A DNA stretch of 40,126 nt from an uncultured bacterium (GCA_905214345.1 CAJMLV010000027.1:1-40126); one strand, 5' to 3'. Counted from the first letter of the stretch, positions 25,663 to 33,598 are shown. A program made the numbers and translations. The notes: generated from the sequence alone by a model not told the origin.

Positions 25663-26034
25663 ATGAAACGACATCTGCATCTTGCCATAGGTTTGAGTTC
25701 CGTGCTGCTGGCCGCCTGCTGCCTGGCGGGCGCCGGGCTGGCCTGGCTGCGCGCCGCCGTGGGTGCGGTGGCACGGGCCGCGCTGCTCTGCACCATATCC
25801 GAACCGGCCCAGCTGCCGGAAGACTCCGTCACCATGGCCACCAGCCGCACCACCGAAACTGCCGTGCCCCAGACGGGCTTCTGGTTCGGCGCCACGGTCC
25901 TGCCCGACAGAATCCCGGAACAGCCCTGCCCCGGCGATGTGATCCTGTCGGATGCCGCAGACTGGAACCTCGCGCCGCCGGGAGCTGCCAGAGCCGGTCC
26001 CGGATGGCCCGGTACCCACGGAACCATAACATGA
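25663..26034 (+). CDS. small secreted or anchored protein, unknown function
   Basis: A 123-residue protein beginning MKRHLHLAIGLSSVLLAACC, a signal peptide or membrane anchor (about residues 5-30), with a Pro/Ala/Gly-rich, Thr-containing remainder (ATSRTTETAVPQTGFWFGAT) that shows no domain I recognise. The ATG is preceded by GGGAGGGG (25648-25655). A second secreted-protein gene follows 53 bases downstream, so the two probably form a unit behind the long leader. Codon use is very GC-rich, like the right half of the window. Confidence 0.6.
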   Translation: MKRHLHLAIGLSSVLLAACCLAGAGLAWLRAAVGAVARAALLCTISEPAQLPEDSVTMATSRTTETAVPQTGFWFGATVLPDRIPEQPCPGDVILSDAADWNLAPPGAARAGPGWPGTHGTIT

Positions 26035-26087
26035 CCGCCTTGCCATGACCCGGCAGCGCCGGGCGGCACCGCGGGGAAGGGATGCCC

Positions 26088-27065
26088 ATGAACCGACTCC
26101 TGCGCTTCGCGGCGCTGTGCGCGCTGCTCACACTGACAGCGGGGATTTTCCCGGCAGGGGCGGCCGAAGCTGCCCGCGCCGAGGAACCCGCTCCGCAGCT
26201 GTGCCTGGAACAGCAGCTCCTCTGCGAATCCGACGGCACCTACTCACTGACCCTGCAGGCCTGGGCCGAAACGGGCTCTGCCGCCCCCGGCCCGGAAGGA
26301 GAACTGCGCTATACCCTGGCGCCTGAATATACCATGACCGACGATACCCAAGTCCAGGTCTATGCCGTGGACAAGACCCACAGCGGATGGGGGCAGGTCA
26401 AGCTGGACCTGCCCGGCCTGCAGCTTTCCACCGATACAGCGACCGGCACCTTGACCGTGACCGGTTTTGACTATACAACCAACGCCGTCAGCCCAAAACC
26501 CCGCCTGGACAGCGCGGGCCGTACCACCTTCGGCCGCAGGCTGGTGGTGCGGGTGAACAATTTGCGCGCCGACTATGCCGCCACCTTCGGCGGCTGCGGC
26601 GTGACGGCCGGTACCGGCGGGCTCTATTCTGCGGAAAACGACGGCACACAGCCGGTGTGCCGCGCCGCGTTTCCGGCAGCGGCGGCGGATATTCCGCTGC
26701 GCTGCACCTACGCCCCCGCCGAGCAGACCCTGACGGCGGAACAGGAGGTGAACTTCGGTTACATGATCAACCCGCCCGGCGGCGGTGCGGGAAACATGCC
26801 GGACGGGCACAACAACGCATGGTGCACCGTGCGGTATACCGTGTCCGACTCACAAGGCCCGGTGGCCGAATACACCGTGCCGGCGGGGATGGCCATGTCC
26901 GGCGGCAGCTGGACTCTCTGGCCGGAAGATCCCCGGTATGCCCCGGCGGAATTCACCGTCACCGTGACCCTTTGCGCGGTGAAAGACCCTGCGGGCGACC
27001 CGCCGCCCCAGGGCAGCGCCCGGCGCCTGGTCCTGCAGAGCCGGGCCCTGGCCGCGGCGGCCTGA
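26088..27065 (+). CDS. secreted protein with adhesin/isopeptide-like domain
   Basis: A 325-residue exported protein. Signal peptide MNRLLRFAALCALLTLTAGI with a likely AGA-A cleavage near residue 26. The middle part, with LTVTGFDYTTNAV, GRRLVVRVNNLRADY and FGGCGVTAG, resembles the beta-sandwich domains with self-made isopeptide bonds in Gram-positive pilins and adhesins (their motif is close to 'VTGFDYS...GKKLVV'). No LPXTG sorting signal or C-terminal anchor follows, so it may be released or held by a partner such as the upstream small protein. ATG 26082 is in frame two codons earlier, but GGGGAAGGG is better spaced for 26088. Confidence 0.62.
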   Translation: MNRLLRFAALCALLTLTAGIFPAGAAEAARAEEPAPQLCLEQQLLCESDGTYSLTLQAWAETGSAAPGPEGELRYTLAPEYTMTDDTQVQVYAVDKTHSGWGQVKLDLPGLQLSTDTATGTLTVTGFDYTTNAVSPKPRLDSAGRTTFGRRLVVRVNNLRADYAATFGGCGVTAGTGGLYSAENDGTQPVCRAAFPAAAADIPLRCTYAPAEQTLTAEQEVNFGYMINPPGGGAGNMPDGHNNAWCTVRYTVSDSQGPVAEYTVPAGMAMSGGSWTLWPEDPRYAPAEFTVTVTLCAVKDPAGDPPPQGSARRLVLQSRALAAAA

Positions 27066-27103
27066 TACCGCCTTTTCTGCGCAAAAACAAGACCCGATCA
27101 GCC

Positions 27104-27149
27104 CTTCCCCAACCATGCCGGGCGCCCGGCACGGCAGGGGAAGTTTTTT
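27104..27149 (+). terminator. terminator of the secreted-protein unit
   Basis: CTTCCCC (27104-27110) with GGGGAAG (27137-27143), inner TGCCGGGC/GCCCGGCA, then TTTTTT. Confidence 0.9.
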
Positions 27150-27150
27150 G

Positions 27151-27179
27151 TTGCGTTCGGCAGGGGGGCTTGGTATAAT
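27151..27179 (+). promoter_or_regulatory. promoter of the DivIVA-like gene
   Basis: TTGCGT (27151-27156), 17 bases, TATAAT (27174-27179), immediately after the preceding terminator. Confidence 0.75.
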
Positions 27180-27271
27180 AATACCATATGTAACCGAAAA
27201 AACGCCGGAAAACCGCGCTGGGGGGCGCGTTTCGGCGGGAAGTACATGAGGAAGGAACGGGGTGCGTTACC

Positions 27272-28672
27272 GTGCCAAAGATCGACGTCAGCAAATTCAT
27301 TGAACAAAGCGGCATCCGCAAAGCCCGCTTCGGCGGGTACGAGACCGCCGATGTGCGCCAGGCCATGCAGGCCCTGTGTACCGAATACGAGCAGCGCCTG
27401 AACCGGGCCGAGAGCCACTCCAAGGCCCTGGCCCAGCAGAACAGCGCGCTGGAACAGCATTGCCAGAACCTGACCGCCCAGAACCGCCGTCTGGCGGAGC
27501 AGAGCGCGGCCCTGGCCGGCAACAGCGAAACCTATTCCCGCCAGCGGGCGGAACTGGACAGCCGACTGGCCAGCCTGAAGGAGAAAAACCACTCTCTGAG
27601 CGACAAATGCGCTGTGCTGCAGCTGAAAAACACCGACCTGAAAAAGGAAAACGAAGAACTGAAAGAACGGGCCGCCCAGGCGCGGGCGGAACTGCGCATC
27701 AAGGGCCGGGAACTGGATGACGAGAAGGCTGCCCAGACCGCCGCCCGCCGCAAACTGCTGGAGCAGGCGGAGGACGAGGCCGACAAGCTGGTGCAGGAAG
27801 CCCGCCGCCAGGCCGAAAAGATCACCGACCAGGCCAACCTGGAAGCCCAGGCCACCGCCCGGGCTGCCCGGGAACAGGCCCAGGCCCAGGCCCGCAAGCT
27901 GGTGGATGCTGCCGCAGCCGAAGCCAACGAGGTGCAGAACGCCCATCAGCTGCGGCTGAACAGCCTGCGGGATGAGGTGAAGGTGCTGGAACAGCGCCGG
28001 GATAAACTCATCGAGTTCCTCAACCGCATGGCCCGGGAACTGATGCAGGTGGAGGGCACCGCCAAGACCGAAGGTGCTGCCGAGGTGGCCGAACCCACCC
28101 CCGCGCAGGATGAACTGCCCGACCTGCACGAAGTGCCCACCCCGCCGGTGGAGCTGGACCTGGGACCGGAAGCCATCGCCCGCGCGGTGGACGAGCTGCG
28201 CGCCCAGGCTGCCGCCGGTGACGAGGAAGACGGCGCGGAACCCTACACTGCCCCGGAAGAAGGGGAGGATAGCGTGGCCGCCCGTGCGGTGCGCAGCTTC
28301 CAGCTGGTGGAGGACGATGAGGAGGAAGAAACGGCGGAGGAACCAGCCCCCGAACAGCCCGAACCGGACTCCGCCCCGGAGGAACCGGTGGCGGCCCGCC
28401 AGACCGGCCCGGCCCTGACCGAAGTGCCCGGTGCCATCTTCTCCTCGCCCATCGTGCGGCAGGAAACCCCCGCTGAACCCGACGAAGAGCCGCCCACGGC
28501 CGAACCCCAGATGCCGGTGATGCCCACCTTCGCGGATGATGAGGACTACGACGAACCCGAGGAAGAACCGGAGACGGAAGAAAAGCCTGAACCCCGCCCC
28601 GGAGTGACCCGCCGCAAGGCGGTACGGGCGCTGCGCGCTCTGCGCCGCCGCACCGGTAACCGGGAACAATAA
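27272..28672 (+). CDS. DivIVA-like coiled-coil protein with acidic tail
   Basis: A 466-residue protein. Residues 1-40 (DVSKFIEQSGIRKARFGGYE, then VRQAMQALCTEYEQRL) resemble the membrane-binding start of DivIVA/GpsB proteins, which mark cell poles and division sites. Residues about 35-260 are an almost unbroken coiled coil rich in Ala, Glu, Gln and Arg. From about 265 the sequence is disordered and very acidic/proline-rich, ending in a basic tail (TRRKAVRALRALRRRTGNRE). Start GTG 27272. The tail is long for DivIVA, so a cytoskeletal or scaffold role is more secure than the exact name. Confidence 0.7.
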   Translation: MPKIDVSKFIEQSGIRKARFGGYETADVRQAMQALCTEYEQRLNRAESHSKALAQQNSALEQHCQNLTAQNRRLAEQSAALAGNSETYSRQRAELDSRLASLKEKNHSLSDKCAVLQLKNTDLKKENEELKERAAQARAELRIKGRELDDEKAAQTAARRKLLEQAEDEADKLVQEARRQAEKITDQANLEAQATARAAREQAQAQARKLVDAAAAEANEVQNAHQLRLNSLRDEVKVLEQRRDKLIEFLNRMARELMQVEGTAKTEGAAEVAEPTPAQDELPDLHEVPTPPVELDLGPEAIARAVDELRAQAAAGDEEDGAEPYTAPEEGEDSVAARAVRSFQLVEDDEEEETAEEPAPEQPEPDSAPEEPVAARQTGPALTEVPGAIFSSPIVRQETPAEPDEEPPTAEPQMPVMPTFADDEDYDEPEEEPETEEKPEPRPGVTRRKAVRALRALRRRTGNREQ

Positions 28673-28709
28673 AAAAGACCACGCCCCGCGGCATGCCGCG
28701 GGGCGTGGT
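28672..28709. terminator. terminator between convergent genes
   Basis: A perfect 32-base palindrome ACCACGCCCCGCGGCA/TGCCGCGGGGCGTGGT (28678-28709). On the minus strand it is followed by TCTTTTTTATT, so it mainly serves the cyclophilin gene. Confidence 0.88.
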
Positions 28710-28722
28710 TTCATATACTGGG

Positions 28723-29505
28723 TTATTCCGCAGTCTCGGCGGTGGCCGGTTCCGGGCCGGGGTAGGTGGTGATGGTCACCGAGTTGATGACAATGTCGGT
28801 TTCCGGGCGGTAGGTGTCGGTGCCGTCCTCACTCACAACGGTGGGGGCACAGGCCATGGCGTCCACCACCTCCATGCCCATATACACCTGGCCGAACACC
28901 GTGTCGGTGTTGTCCAGATAGGGCAGGCCGCCGCCGTCCGCATAAGCAGCGATCTGGCTTTCGGTGTAGCCGTTGGCGGCCAGTTCCTCCTGCATGGATT
29001 TGTCCACGCTGTTCGGCAGGGCGGTGACGAAATAGAACTGGCTGTTGCCGCCCTGCACGTCGCCGCCGGAAGCAAAGGCCGCGCACAGGGCGCCGGTGTA
29101 GTGCCGCAGGTCGGCGGAGGCTTCCAGGGGATACGGATTGTTGCTCCAGATGGTGGACCCGCCGGTTCCGGTGCCGGTGGCGTCGCCCCCCTGCACCGCA
29201 AAGCTGTACTCGCTGCGCCAGATCACCGTGCCGTCATAGTAGCCGGTGCGGGCCAGGCCCACGAAATTTTCCACCGCCATGGTGGCATCGTTGGGATACA
29301 GCACCGCCCGCACTTCGCCCAGGCTGGTGTCGAAAATGGCGATCAGATCCCCCTCCGACGGGGTGGCAAACTGCCGTTCACCGCTTTCCACCGCCGCGCG
29401 CTGGGGCAGTTTATGGCCGCTTTCCTCCCCGGAACAACCGAACAGGCAAAGGGCCAGCAGCGCCGCAAACCACGCCGCGGCGCACAGTTTTTTCATGTTG
29501 GGCAT
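28723..29505 (-). CDS. cyclophilin-type peptidyl-prolyl isomerase lipoprotein
   Basis: A 260-residue exported isomerase that speeds proline cis-trans isomerisation in proteins outside the membrane. The N-terminus MPNMKKLCAAAWFAALLALC is followed by a lipobox ending in Cys (LFGC), so it is a lipoprotein. The cyclophilin core reads YYDGTVIWRS, VQGGDATGTGTGG, NSQFYFVTA and TVFGQVYMGMEVVDAM. The usual Phe-His-Arg of the active site is Ile-Trp-Arg here: the arginine is kept. The ATG complementary to 29503-29505 has AAGGAGG six bases upstream; a second ATG three codons on is less likely. A TATACT box lies at 29550-29555 on the minus strand. Confidence 0.92.
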   Translation of the reverse strand: MPNMKKLCAAAWFAALLALCLFGCSGEESGHKLPQRAAVESGERQFATPSEGDLIAIFDTSLGEVRAVLYPNDATMAVENFVGLARTGYYDGTVIWRSEYSFAVQGGDATGTGTGGSTIWSNNPYPLEASADLRHYTGALCAAFASGGDVQGGNSQFYFVTALPNSVDKSMQEELAANGYTESQIAAYADGGGLPYLDNTDTVFGQVYMGMEVVDAMACAPTVVSEDGTDTYRPETDIVINSVTITTYPGPEPATAETAE

Positions 29506-29580
29506 AAGTCGCCTCCTTGTGGGGAACGCTCTTGGCACATAATAAAAACAGTATACCACATTTTCGGCACAAAGCATAGC

Positions 29581-29609
29581 TTGACGCGGAACAAAAAAAC
29601 AAGTACACT
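29581..29609 (+). promoter_or_regulatory. promoter of the DUF1292 gene
   Basis: TTGACG (29581-29586), 17 bases, TACACT (29604-29609), divergent from the cyclophilin gene. Confidence 0.65.
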
Positions 29610-29667
29610 ATAAGCGTAGTAAGAACCAACAGGGCCCCACGGCCCGATGATTTTAGGAGAAAACGAT

Positions 29668-29994
29668 ATGGCTGAAGAACTGACCCCTGAAATGCTGGAA
29701 GAGGCTTCCCCCGACCTGCTGACGCTGGAGGATGAGGACGGCAAGGAGTGCACCTTTGAAGTCATCGACGTGACCGAGATCGACGGTACCCGCTATATGG
29801 CGGTGGTGCCCTACCAGGAAGACCCCGAGTCTCTGGAAGAGGACGCCGAGCTGATCCTGATGCGCATCGGCACCGACGAGGACGGCGAATATATGGACAT
29901 TGTGGATGACGACGAAGAGCTCATCCGTGTTGGCAAGGTGTTCGAAGAGCGCCTGAAGGCGATGTTCGACATCGACGATTCCGAGCTGGAATAA
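29668..29994 (+). CDS. DUF1292 family protein
   Basis: A 108-residue, strongly acidic cytoplasmic protein of the DUF1292 family common in Bacillota. Characteristic parts are LTLEDEDGKECTFEVIDVTE, YMAVVPYQED and DEELIRVGKVFEERL. The family usually lies near yrrL/mltG-type genes and has no established function. The ATG is placed at 29668 because TAGGAGA (29655-29661) lies just upstream; an ATG at 29647 would place that site inside the gene. The gene ends just before a candidate 6S RNA. Confidence 0.9.
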   Translation: MAEELTPEMLEEASPDLLTLEDEDGKECTFEVIDVTEIDGTRYMAVVPYQEDPESLEEDAELILMRIGTDEDGEYMDIVDDDEELIRVGKVFEERLKAMFDIDDSELE

Positions 29995-30001
29995 GCAAAA
30001 C

Positions 30002-30201
30002 ACCCTGCGCGGTTCGATTTGTTGCGGCTTTGTATGATCCTACTAATCAAATTTAGGGAGCCCGGAAAAGTTCTCTGCCGGATCGCAGACCTCCCGCCCC
30101 GCTTCGGCGGCCAGCGGAGGAAGGGAGCGTGAACGCAGCGACAGGGCACCCACCTGCTCATAACAGTAGGTTTTGATTGGTCGCAGACGGCTGTGCGGGG
30201 T
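30002..30201 (+). ncRNA. ssrS: candidate 6S RNA
   Basis: About 200 bases that can fold as one long rod. The ends pair ACCCTGCGC (30002-30010) with GTGCGGGGT (30193-30201); then TTGCGGC pairs with GTCGCAG and ACTAATCAAA with TTTGATTGGT. Near the 3' side is AGGGCACCCACCTG, which I associate with Firmicutes 6S RNAs. 6S RNA binds the housekeeping RNA polymerase and mimics an open promoter. A terminator follows at 30217-30247. An alternative is an unrelated structured RNA or a leader of the next gene. Confidence 0.6.
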
Positions 30202-30216
30202 ATATGTGTAAATTAT

Positions 30217-30247
30217 CGCCGGGCGGGCTCGCCGCCCGGCGTTTTTT
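30217..30247 (+). terminator. terminator after the candidate 6S RNA
   Basis: CGCCGGGCGG (30217-30226), loop GCTCG, CCGCCCGGCG (30232-30241), then six T. Confidence 0.93.
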
Positions 30248-30282
30248 GGAATAAAAACCGTTTTGAAAGGAGAGTGTTTGGC

Positions 30283-30984
30283 TTGGCCGGTCGTGTTGCG
30301 GCAGGGGACAAGCTGCCCTTCTTTTTGTATGATACCCCTTACAGCGCCCAGAACCGTTTCCGGGACCTGCTGGCCCAGAACGCACCGCTGGTGCTGGTGT
30401 TCATGAACAATTTCGGCCACCCCGTCACCCGCACCTTTGCGGAACGCTACGCCGAGACCATCGACGGCCTGCACAGCGGCGGCTTTGCCATGGTGGTGCG
30501 CTCCCGGGCGGACAAACTGGCCCGCAGTATCGGGCCGGACACCCTGCCTTTCCCGCTTTTGTGCGACGCAGACGGCGTGCTGTACGACCTGCTGGACATC
30601 CCCCAGCGCAGCGGTACCCTCACCGCTTACAGTCTGGAAGCCTGGCAGATCCTGCGCCAGGCCAAGCGCAACGGCTACAAGCCCCCCAAGGACAGCGTGC
30701 TGGACCTGCCCCTGACCCTGGTGCTGGATGCGGACGGGACCGTTCTGTTCAGCCATTACGGCGCCAGCCTCACCGATGTGCCTGAGGACTGCGACGCCAT
30801 GCAGGCCATGCTGGAAGAGCTGGATCTGGTGCCCGGGGAGGGCGGACCCGACGAGGATGTGCCCATCTACACCCCGGCGGACCAGTCGCCCCGCATCCCC
30901 GGCCTGACCGATGCCGACGACACCGATGAACTCGACCGCACCGGTGTGCTGCGCCTGTTTGAGGACGCTTACAAAGACGAATGA
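30283..30984 (+). CDS. thioredoxin-fold/AhpC-like protein without redox cysteines
   Basis: A 233-residue protein with the order of an AhpC/TSA or TlpA-like thioredoxin fold: GDKLPFFLYDTP, then APLVLVFMNNF, FPLLCDADGVLYDLLDI, LPLTLVLDADGTVLF. Where TlpA-type proteins read WCPPC, this reads F-G-H-P-V (Gly45, Val48), so the catalytic cysteines are absent. A redox role by the usual mechanism is therefore unlikely. The last 45 residues are acidic. The TTG at 30283 lies 9 bases after AAAGGAG; a GTG at 30274 overlaps the ribosome site. It lies directly after the candidate 6S RNA terminator. Confidence 0.72.
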   Translation: MAGRVAAGDKLPFFLYDTPYSAQNRFRDLLAQNAPLVLVFMNNFGHPVTRTFAERYAETIDGLHSGGFAMVVRSRADKLARSIGPDTLPFPLLCDADGVLYDLLDIPQRSGTLTAYSLEAWQILRQAKRNGYKPPKDSVLDLPLTLVLDADGTVLFSHYGASLTDVPEDCDAMQAMLEELDLVPGEGGPDEDVPIYTPADQSPRIPGLTDADDTDELDRTGVLRLFEDAYKDE

Positions 30985-30991
30985 TTCTGTT

Positions 30992-31028
30992 GCCGTTTCC
31001 GCCGATCCCGGCGGGAACGGCTTTTTTT
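30992..31028 (+). terminator. terminator before the nonulosonic acid operon
   Basis: GCCGTTTCCGCC (30992-31003) with GGCGGGAACGGC (31010-31021), one G-T pair, then seven T. Confidence 0.93.
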
Positions 31029-31037
31029 GCGTGCGCC

Positions 31038-31066
31038 TTGCCGTTTGACACCAAACGGTTTATAAT
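31038..31066 (+). promoter_or_regulatory. promoter of the legionaminic-type operon
   Basis: TTGCCG (31038-31043), 17 bases, TATAAT (31061-31066); leader of about 35 bases to ATG 31107. Confidence 0.82.
31041..31058. promoter_or_regulatory. operator-like palindrome within the promoter
   Basis: CCGTTTG-ACAC-CAAACGG, perfect 7-base arms with a 4-base centre, filling the space between -35 and -10. A protein bound here would block RNA polymerase. Confidence 0.6.
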
Positions 31067-31106
31067 AAAGACTGAATTTTTGTAATATTAGATCGGGGGA
31101 CGTATC

Positions 31107-32279
31107 ATGTCTGCTTTTATCCCGTTGTCTGTACCCAATTTTGGCGAAAAGGAAGCTGCCCGCGCCGCCGAGGCCATCACCTCCGGCTGGGTGTCCACCA
31201 GCGGCGCCCGCGTGGGCGAATTTGAACAGGCTCTGGCCGACTATGTGGGCATGCCCCGGGCCGTGGCCTCCAACGCCGGGTCCTCGGCTTTGCACCTGGC
31301 CGCTCTGTCCGCCGGGATCCAGCGCGGGCAGGAGGTCATTGTGCCCACCCTCACCTTTATCGCTGCCGTCAACCCCCTGACCCGCTATATCGGGGCGGAA
31401 CCCATCTTCATCGGCTGCGATGATTCCTGGTGCATTGATCCCGACGCGGTGGAGGACTTCTGCGCCAACCACTGCACCCTGAAAGAGGACGGCCTGTACA
31501 ACAACGCCACCGGCGCCAAGATCGCCGCCCTGGAAGTGGTGCATGTTTTCGGTAACATGGCCGATATGCCTCGCCTGCTGGAAATCGCGAAAAAATACCG
31601 CCTTCCTCTCATCGAGGACGCCACCGAGGCCCTGGGCACCAAGTACATCTCCGGCCCGCTGGCAGGCAAATTTGCCGGTACCATGGGCGATGCGGGCTGT
31701 TACAGCTTCAACGGCAACAAGATCATCACCACCGGTGCGGGCGGCATGCTGGTTTCCAACCATGCCGACTGGGCGGAACACGCCAAGCACCTGTCCACCC
31801 AGGCCAAGAGCGACATGCTGCAGTTCTTCCACGACGAGGTGGGCTACAACTACCGCATGACCAACGTCCAGGCCTGCCTGGGCCTGGTCCAGCTGGAACG
31901 GCTGGAAGAATTTATCGAAACCAAGATCGCCCGCTATAACCAGTATAAGGATGCCCTGGACGGCTACCACGGCCTGCGCATCCTGCCCTTCAAGACCGAA
32001 GCCGAGGGCGTGCGGTCCAACCACTGGTTCTACAGCCTGTATCTGGGCGATACCGCCCTGGACCGGGATACCATCATCAGCACCCTGCAGGACCAGGGCA
32101 TCCAGACCCGCCCGGTGTGGGCCCTCATCCATGAACAGGCCGACTACACCCGCAACGAAGCTTACGGCCTGGACAAGGCCCTGGACCTGCGGGCCAACAT
32201 CGTGAACCTGCCCTGCTCCACCAACCTGACCGAAGCCGACTGCGCCCGTGTCATCGACGCGGTGAAAGCGCTGGTCTGA
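31107..32279 (+). CDS. legC: LegC-family sugar aminotransferase
   Basis: A 390-residue PLP enzyme of the DegT/DnrJ/EryC1 family, LegC type. It transaminates a UDP-4-keto-6-deoxy-GlcNAc intermediate to the 4-amino sugar, an early step to legionaminic-type nonulosonic acids. Seen: SGWVSTSGARVGEFEQALAD, SNAGSSALHLAALSAGI, VVHVFGNMADM, LIEDATEALGT and the PLP lysine region SFNGNKIITTGAGGM. Length and motifs are normal. It is the first gene after the promoter with GGGGGA at 31095. No 4,6-dehydratase (LegB) that would make its substrate lies in the window. Confidence 0.88.
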   Translation: MSAFIPLSVPNFGEKEAARAAEAITSGWVSTSGARVGEFEQALADYVGMPRAVASNAGSSALHLAALSAGIQRGQEVIVPTLTFIAAVNPLTRYIGAEPIFIGCDDSWCIDPDAVEDFCANHCTLKEDGLYNNATGAKIAALEVVHVFGNMADMPRLLEIAKKYRLPLIEDATEALGTKYISGPLAGKFAGTMGDAGCYSFNGNKIITTGAGGMLVSNHADWAEHAKHLSTQAKSDMLQFFHDEVGYNYRMTNVQACLGLVQLERLEEFIETKIARYNQYKDALDGYHGLRILPFKTEAEGVRSNHWFYSLYLGDTALDRDTIISTLQDQGIQTRPVWALIHEQADYTRNEAYGLDKALDLRANIVNLPCSTNLTEADCARVIDAVKALV

Positions 32280-32305
32280 ACCTGAACATGAAGGGGAGAA
32301 CCGCC

Positions 32306-33355
32306 TTGCTCAAAATTGAAGAACTGTTCGTGGACCCCCGGGCCACCGTGCTGGAAACCATGAAAAAGCTGGACGAGACCGGCCAGCGCATCCTGTTCAT
32401 CGCCCCGGACGGGGTGCTGCAGGCGGTGGTCACCGACGGTGACATCCGCAAGTTCCTGCTGCGGGGCGGCACGCTGAACGCCCCGGTGGAACAGGCGGCC
32501 AACTTCTCGCCCAAAAGTCTGCCCGTGTCCGACCGCGGCCGCGCCCGGGACGAACTGCAGAAATACGGCATCGACGCGCTGCCCATCCTGAACAAGAAGG
32601 GCGTCATCACCGACATCGTCTTTGCCTGCGGCGTGGATGTGGACAACCGCAAAAAGGTGGACATCCCGGTGGTCATGATGGCCGGCGGGCTGGGCACCCG
32701 GCTGTACCCGTACACCAAGATTCTGCCCAAACCCCTGATCCCGGTGGGGGAACAGCCCATTGCGGAAATGATCATTGAGCGCTTCCGGGAATTCGGCTGC
32801 CACCGCTTCAAGATGGTGGTCAACTATAAAAAGAACATGATCAAGTCCTATTTCGGGGAGCTGGAAAAGGACTACGATCTGGATTTTGTGGACGAAGAAC
32901 AGTTCATGGGCACCGGCGGCGGGCTTTGCCTGCTCAAGGGCAAGGTGGACTCGCCCTTCTTCTTCACCAACTGCGACACCCTGCTGGACCTGGATTTCGG
33001 GGATCTGTACGAAAAGCACAAGGCCCGGGGCAACCTCATCACCATGGTCTGTGCCCTCAAGCATTACACCGTGCCCTACGGTGTGGTGGAACTGGGCGAG
33101 GACGGGGGCATCGCCGCCATGCGGGAAAAGCCGGAACTGAACTTTTTGACCAACACCGGCGTGTATGTGGTGGAATCCCGGGTGGTGGAGGAGATGCAGG
33201 AAGGGGAAAGCATTGGCTTCCCCGACGTCATCGACCGCTACCGCAAAGCGGGGGAAAAGGTGGGCGTCTACCCCATCAGCGAAAGCGCCTGGATGGACAT
33301 GGGCCAGATGGAAGAGCTGGAAAAGATGCGCCGCAAACTGGAAACACAGCGCTGA
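32306..33355 (+). CDS. ptmE: CBS-domain sugar nucleotidyltransferase (PtmE-like)
   Basis: A 349-residue protein with two CBS motifs at the start (about 1-115; LFVDPRATVLETMKKLDETG, VVTDGDIRKFLLRGG) and a sugar-phosphate nucleotidyltransferase domain after residue 120 (VVMMAGGLGTRLYPYTKILP, KPLIPVGEQPI, NCDTLLDLDF). The same fusion is PtmE of Campylobacter, which makes a GDP-activated glucosamine for the legionaminic acid route. GDP versus UDP use cannot be read here. TTG 32306 is preferred over ATG 32288 because AAGGGGAG (32291-32298) would otherwise lie inside the gene. CBS domains suggest control by an adenine nucleotide. Confidence 0.85.
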   Translation: MLKIEELFVDPRATVLETMKKLDETGQRILFIAPDGVLQAVVTDGDIRKFLLRGGTLNAPVEQAANFSPKSLPVSDRGRARDELQKYGIDALPILNKKGVITDIVFACGVDVDNRKKVDIPVVMMAGGLGTRLYPYTKILPKPLIPVGEQPIAEMIIERFREFGCHRFKMVVNYKKNMIKSYFGELEKDYDLDFVDEEQFMGTGGGLCLLKGKVDSPFFFTNCDTLLDLDFGDLYEKHKARGNLITMVCALKHYTVPYGVVELGEDGGIAAMREKPELNFLTNTGVYVVESRVVEEMQEGESIGFPDVIDRYRKAGEKVGVYPISESAWMDMGQMEELEKMRRKLETQR

Positions 33356-33363
33356 AAGGAGCG
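33350..33363. repeat. left target-site duplication of the MITE
   Basis: CGCTGAAAGGAGCG, identical to 33599-33612. It includes the TGA stop of the nucleotidyltransferase gene and an AAAGGAG ribosome site. Confidence 0.8.
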
Positions 33364-33598
33364 TTGCAGCGTGTCGAAAAACTCGACACGCTGCAAAAGG
33401 GGCAACAGCCGCGCACGGCGGTGCCTGACGCGACTATTTCCCCTTTTGGAATCCCCTTCGACAAAATTTTACGGCAAATCGCGCACTCGTCCCTTCGTTC
33501 CTCGCACACAATTTGCCGTAAAATTTCCCTGTCGGTGTTGCCATCGTCGGCACCTGTCCGCCGATGGAAACGAATTTCAATTTTTTGACAGTCTGCAA
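33364..33598. mobile_element. MITE-like insertion with 14-bp flanking repeats
   Basis: A 235-bp non-coding insert between the second and third operon genes. Ends: TTGCAGCGTGTCGAAAAA on the left and, inverted, TTGCAGACTGTCAAAAAA on the right (15 of 18 match). The 14-bp sequence CGCTGAAAGGAGCG is exactly repeated at 33350-33363 and 33599-33612, as a target-site duplication. Internal hairpins are a 14-bp perfect stem at the left end (33364-33377 with 33383-33396), an ATTTTACGGCAAAT/ATTTGCCGTAAAAT stem, and a CCATCG-CGG/CCG-CGATGG hairpin. No transposase is encoded, so it would be moved in trans. Confidence 0.85.

Noticed and set aside
25193..25666. A plus-strand frame of 157 codons and an overlapping minus-strand frame in the leader region
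   Set aside because: Low-complexity Gly/Arg/Ala composition, no ribosome site, and inverted repeats typical of structured RNA.
31045..31066. TTGACA followed by TATAAT ten bases later
   Set aside because: The spacing is too short for a promoter; TTGCCG with a 17-base spacer to the same TATAAT is the better -35.
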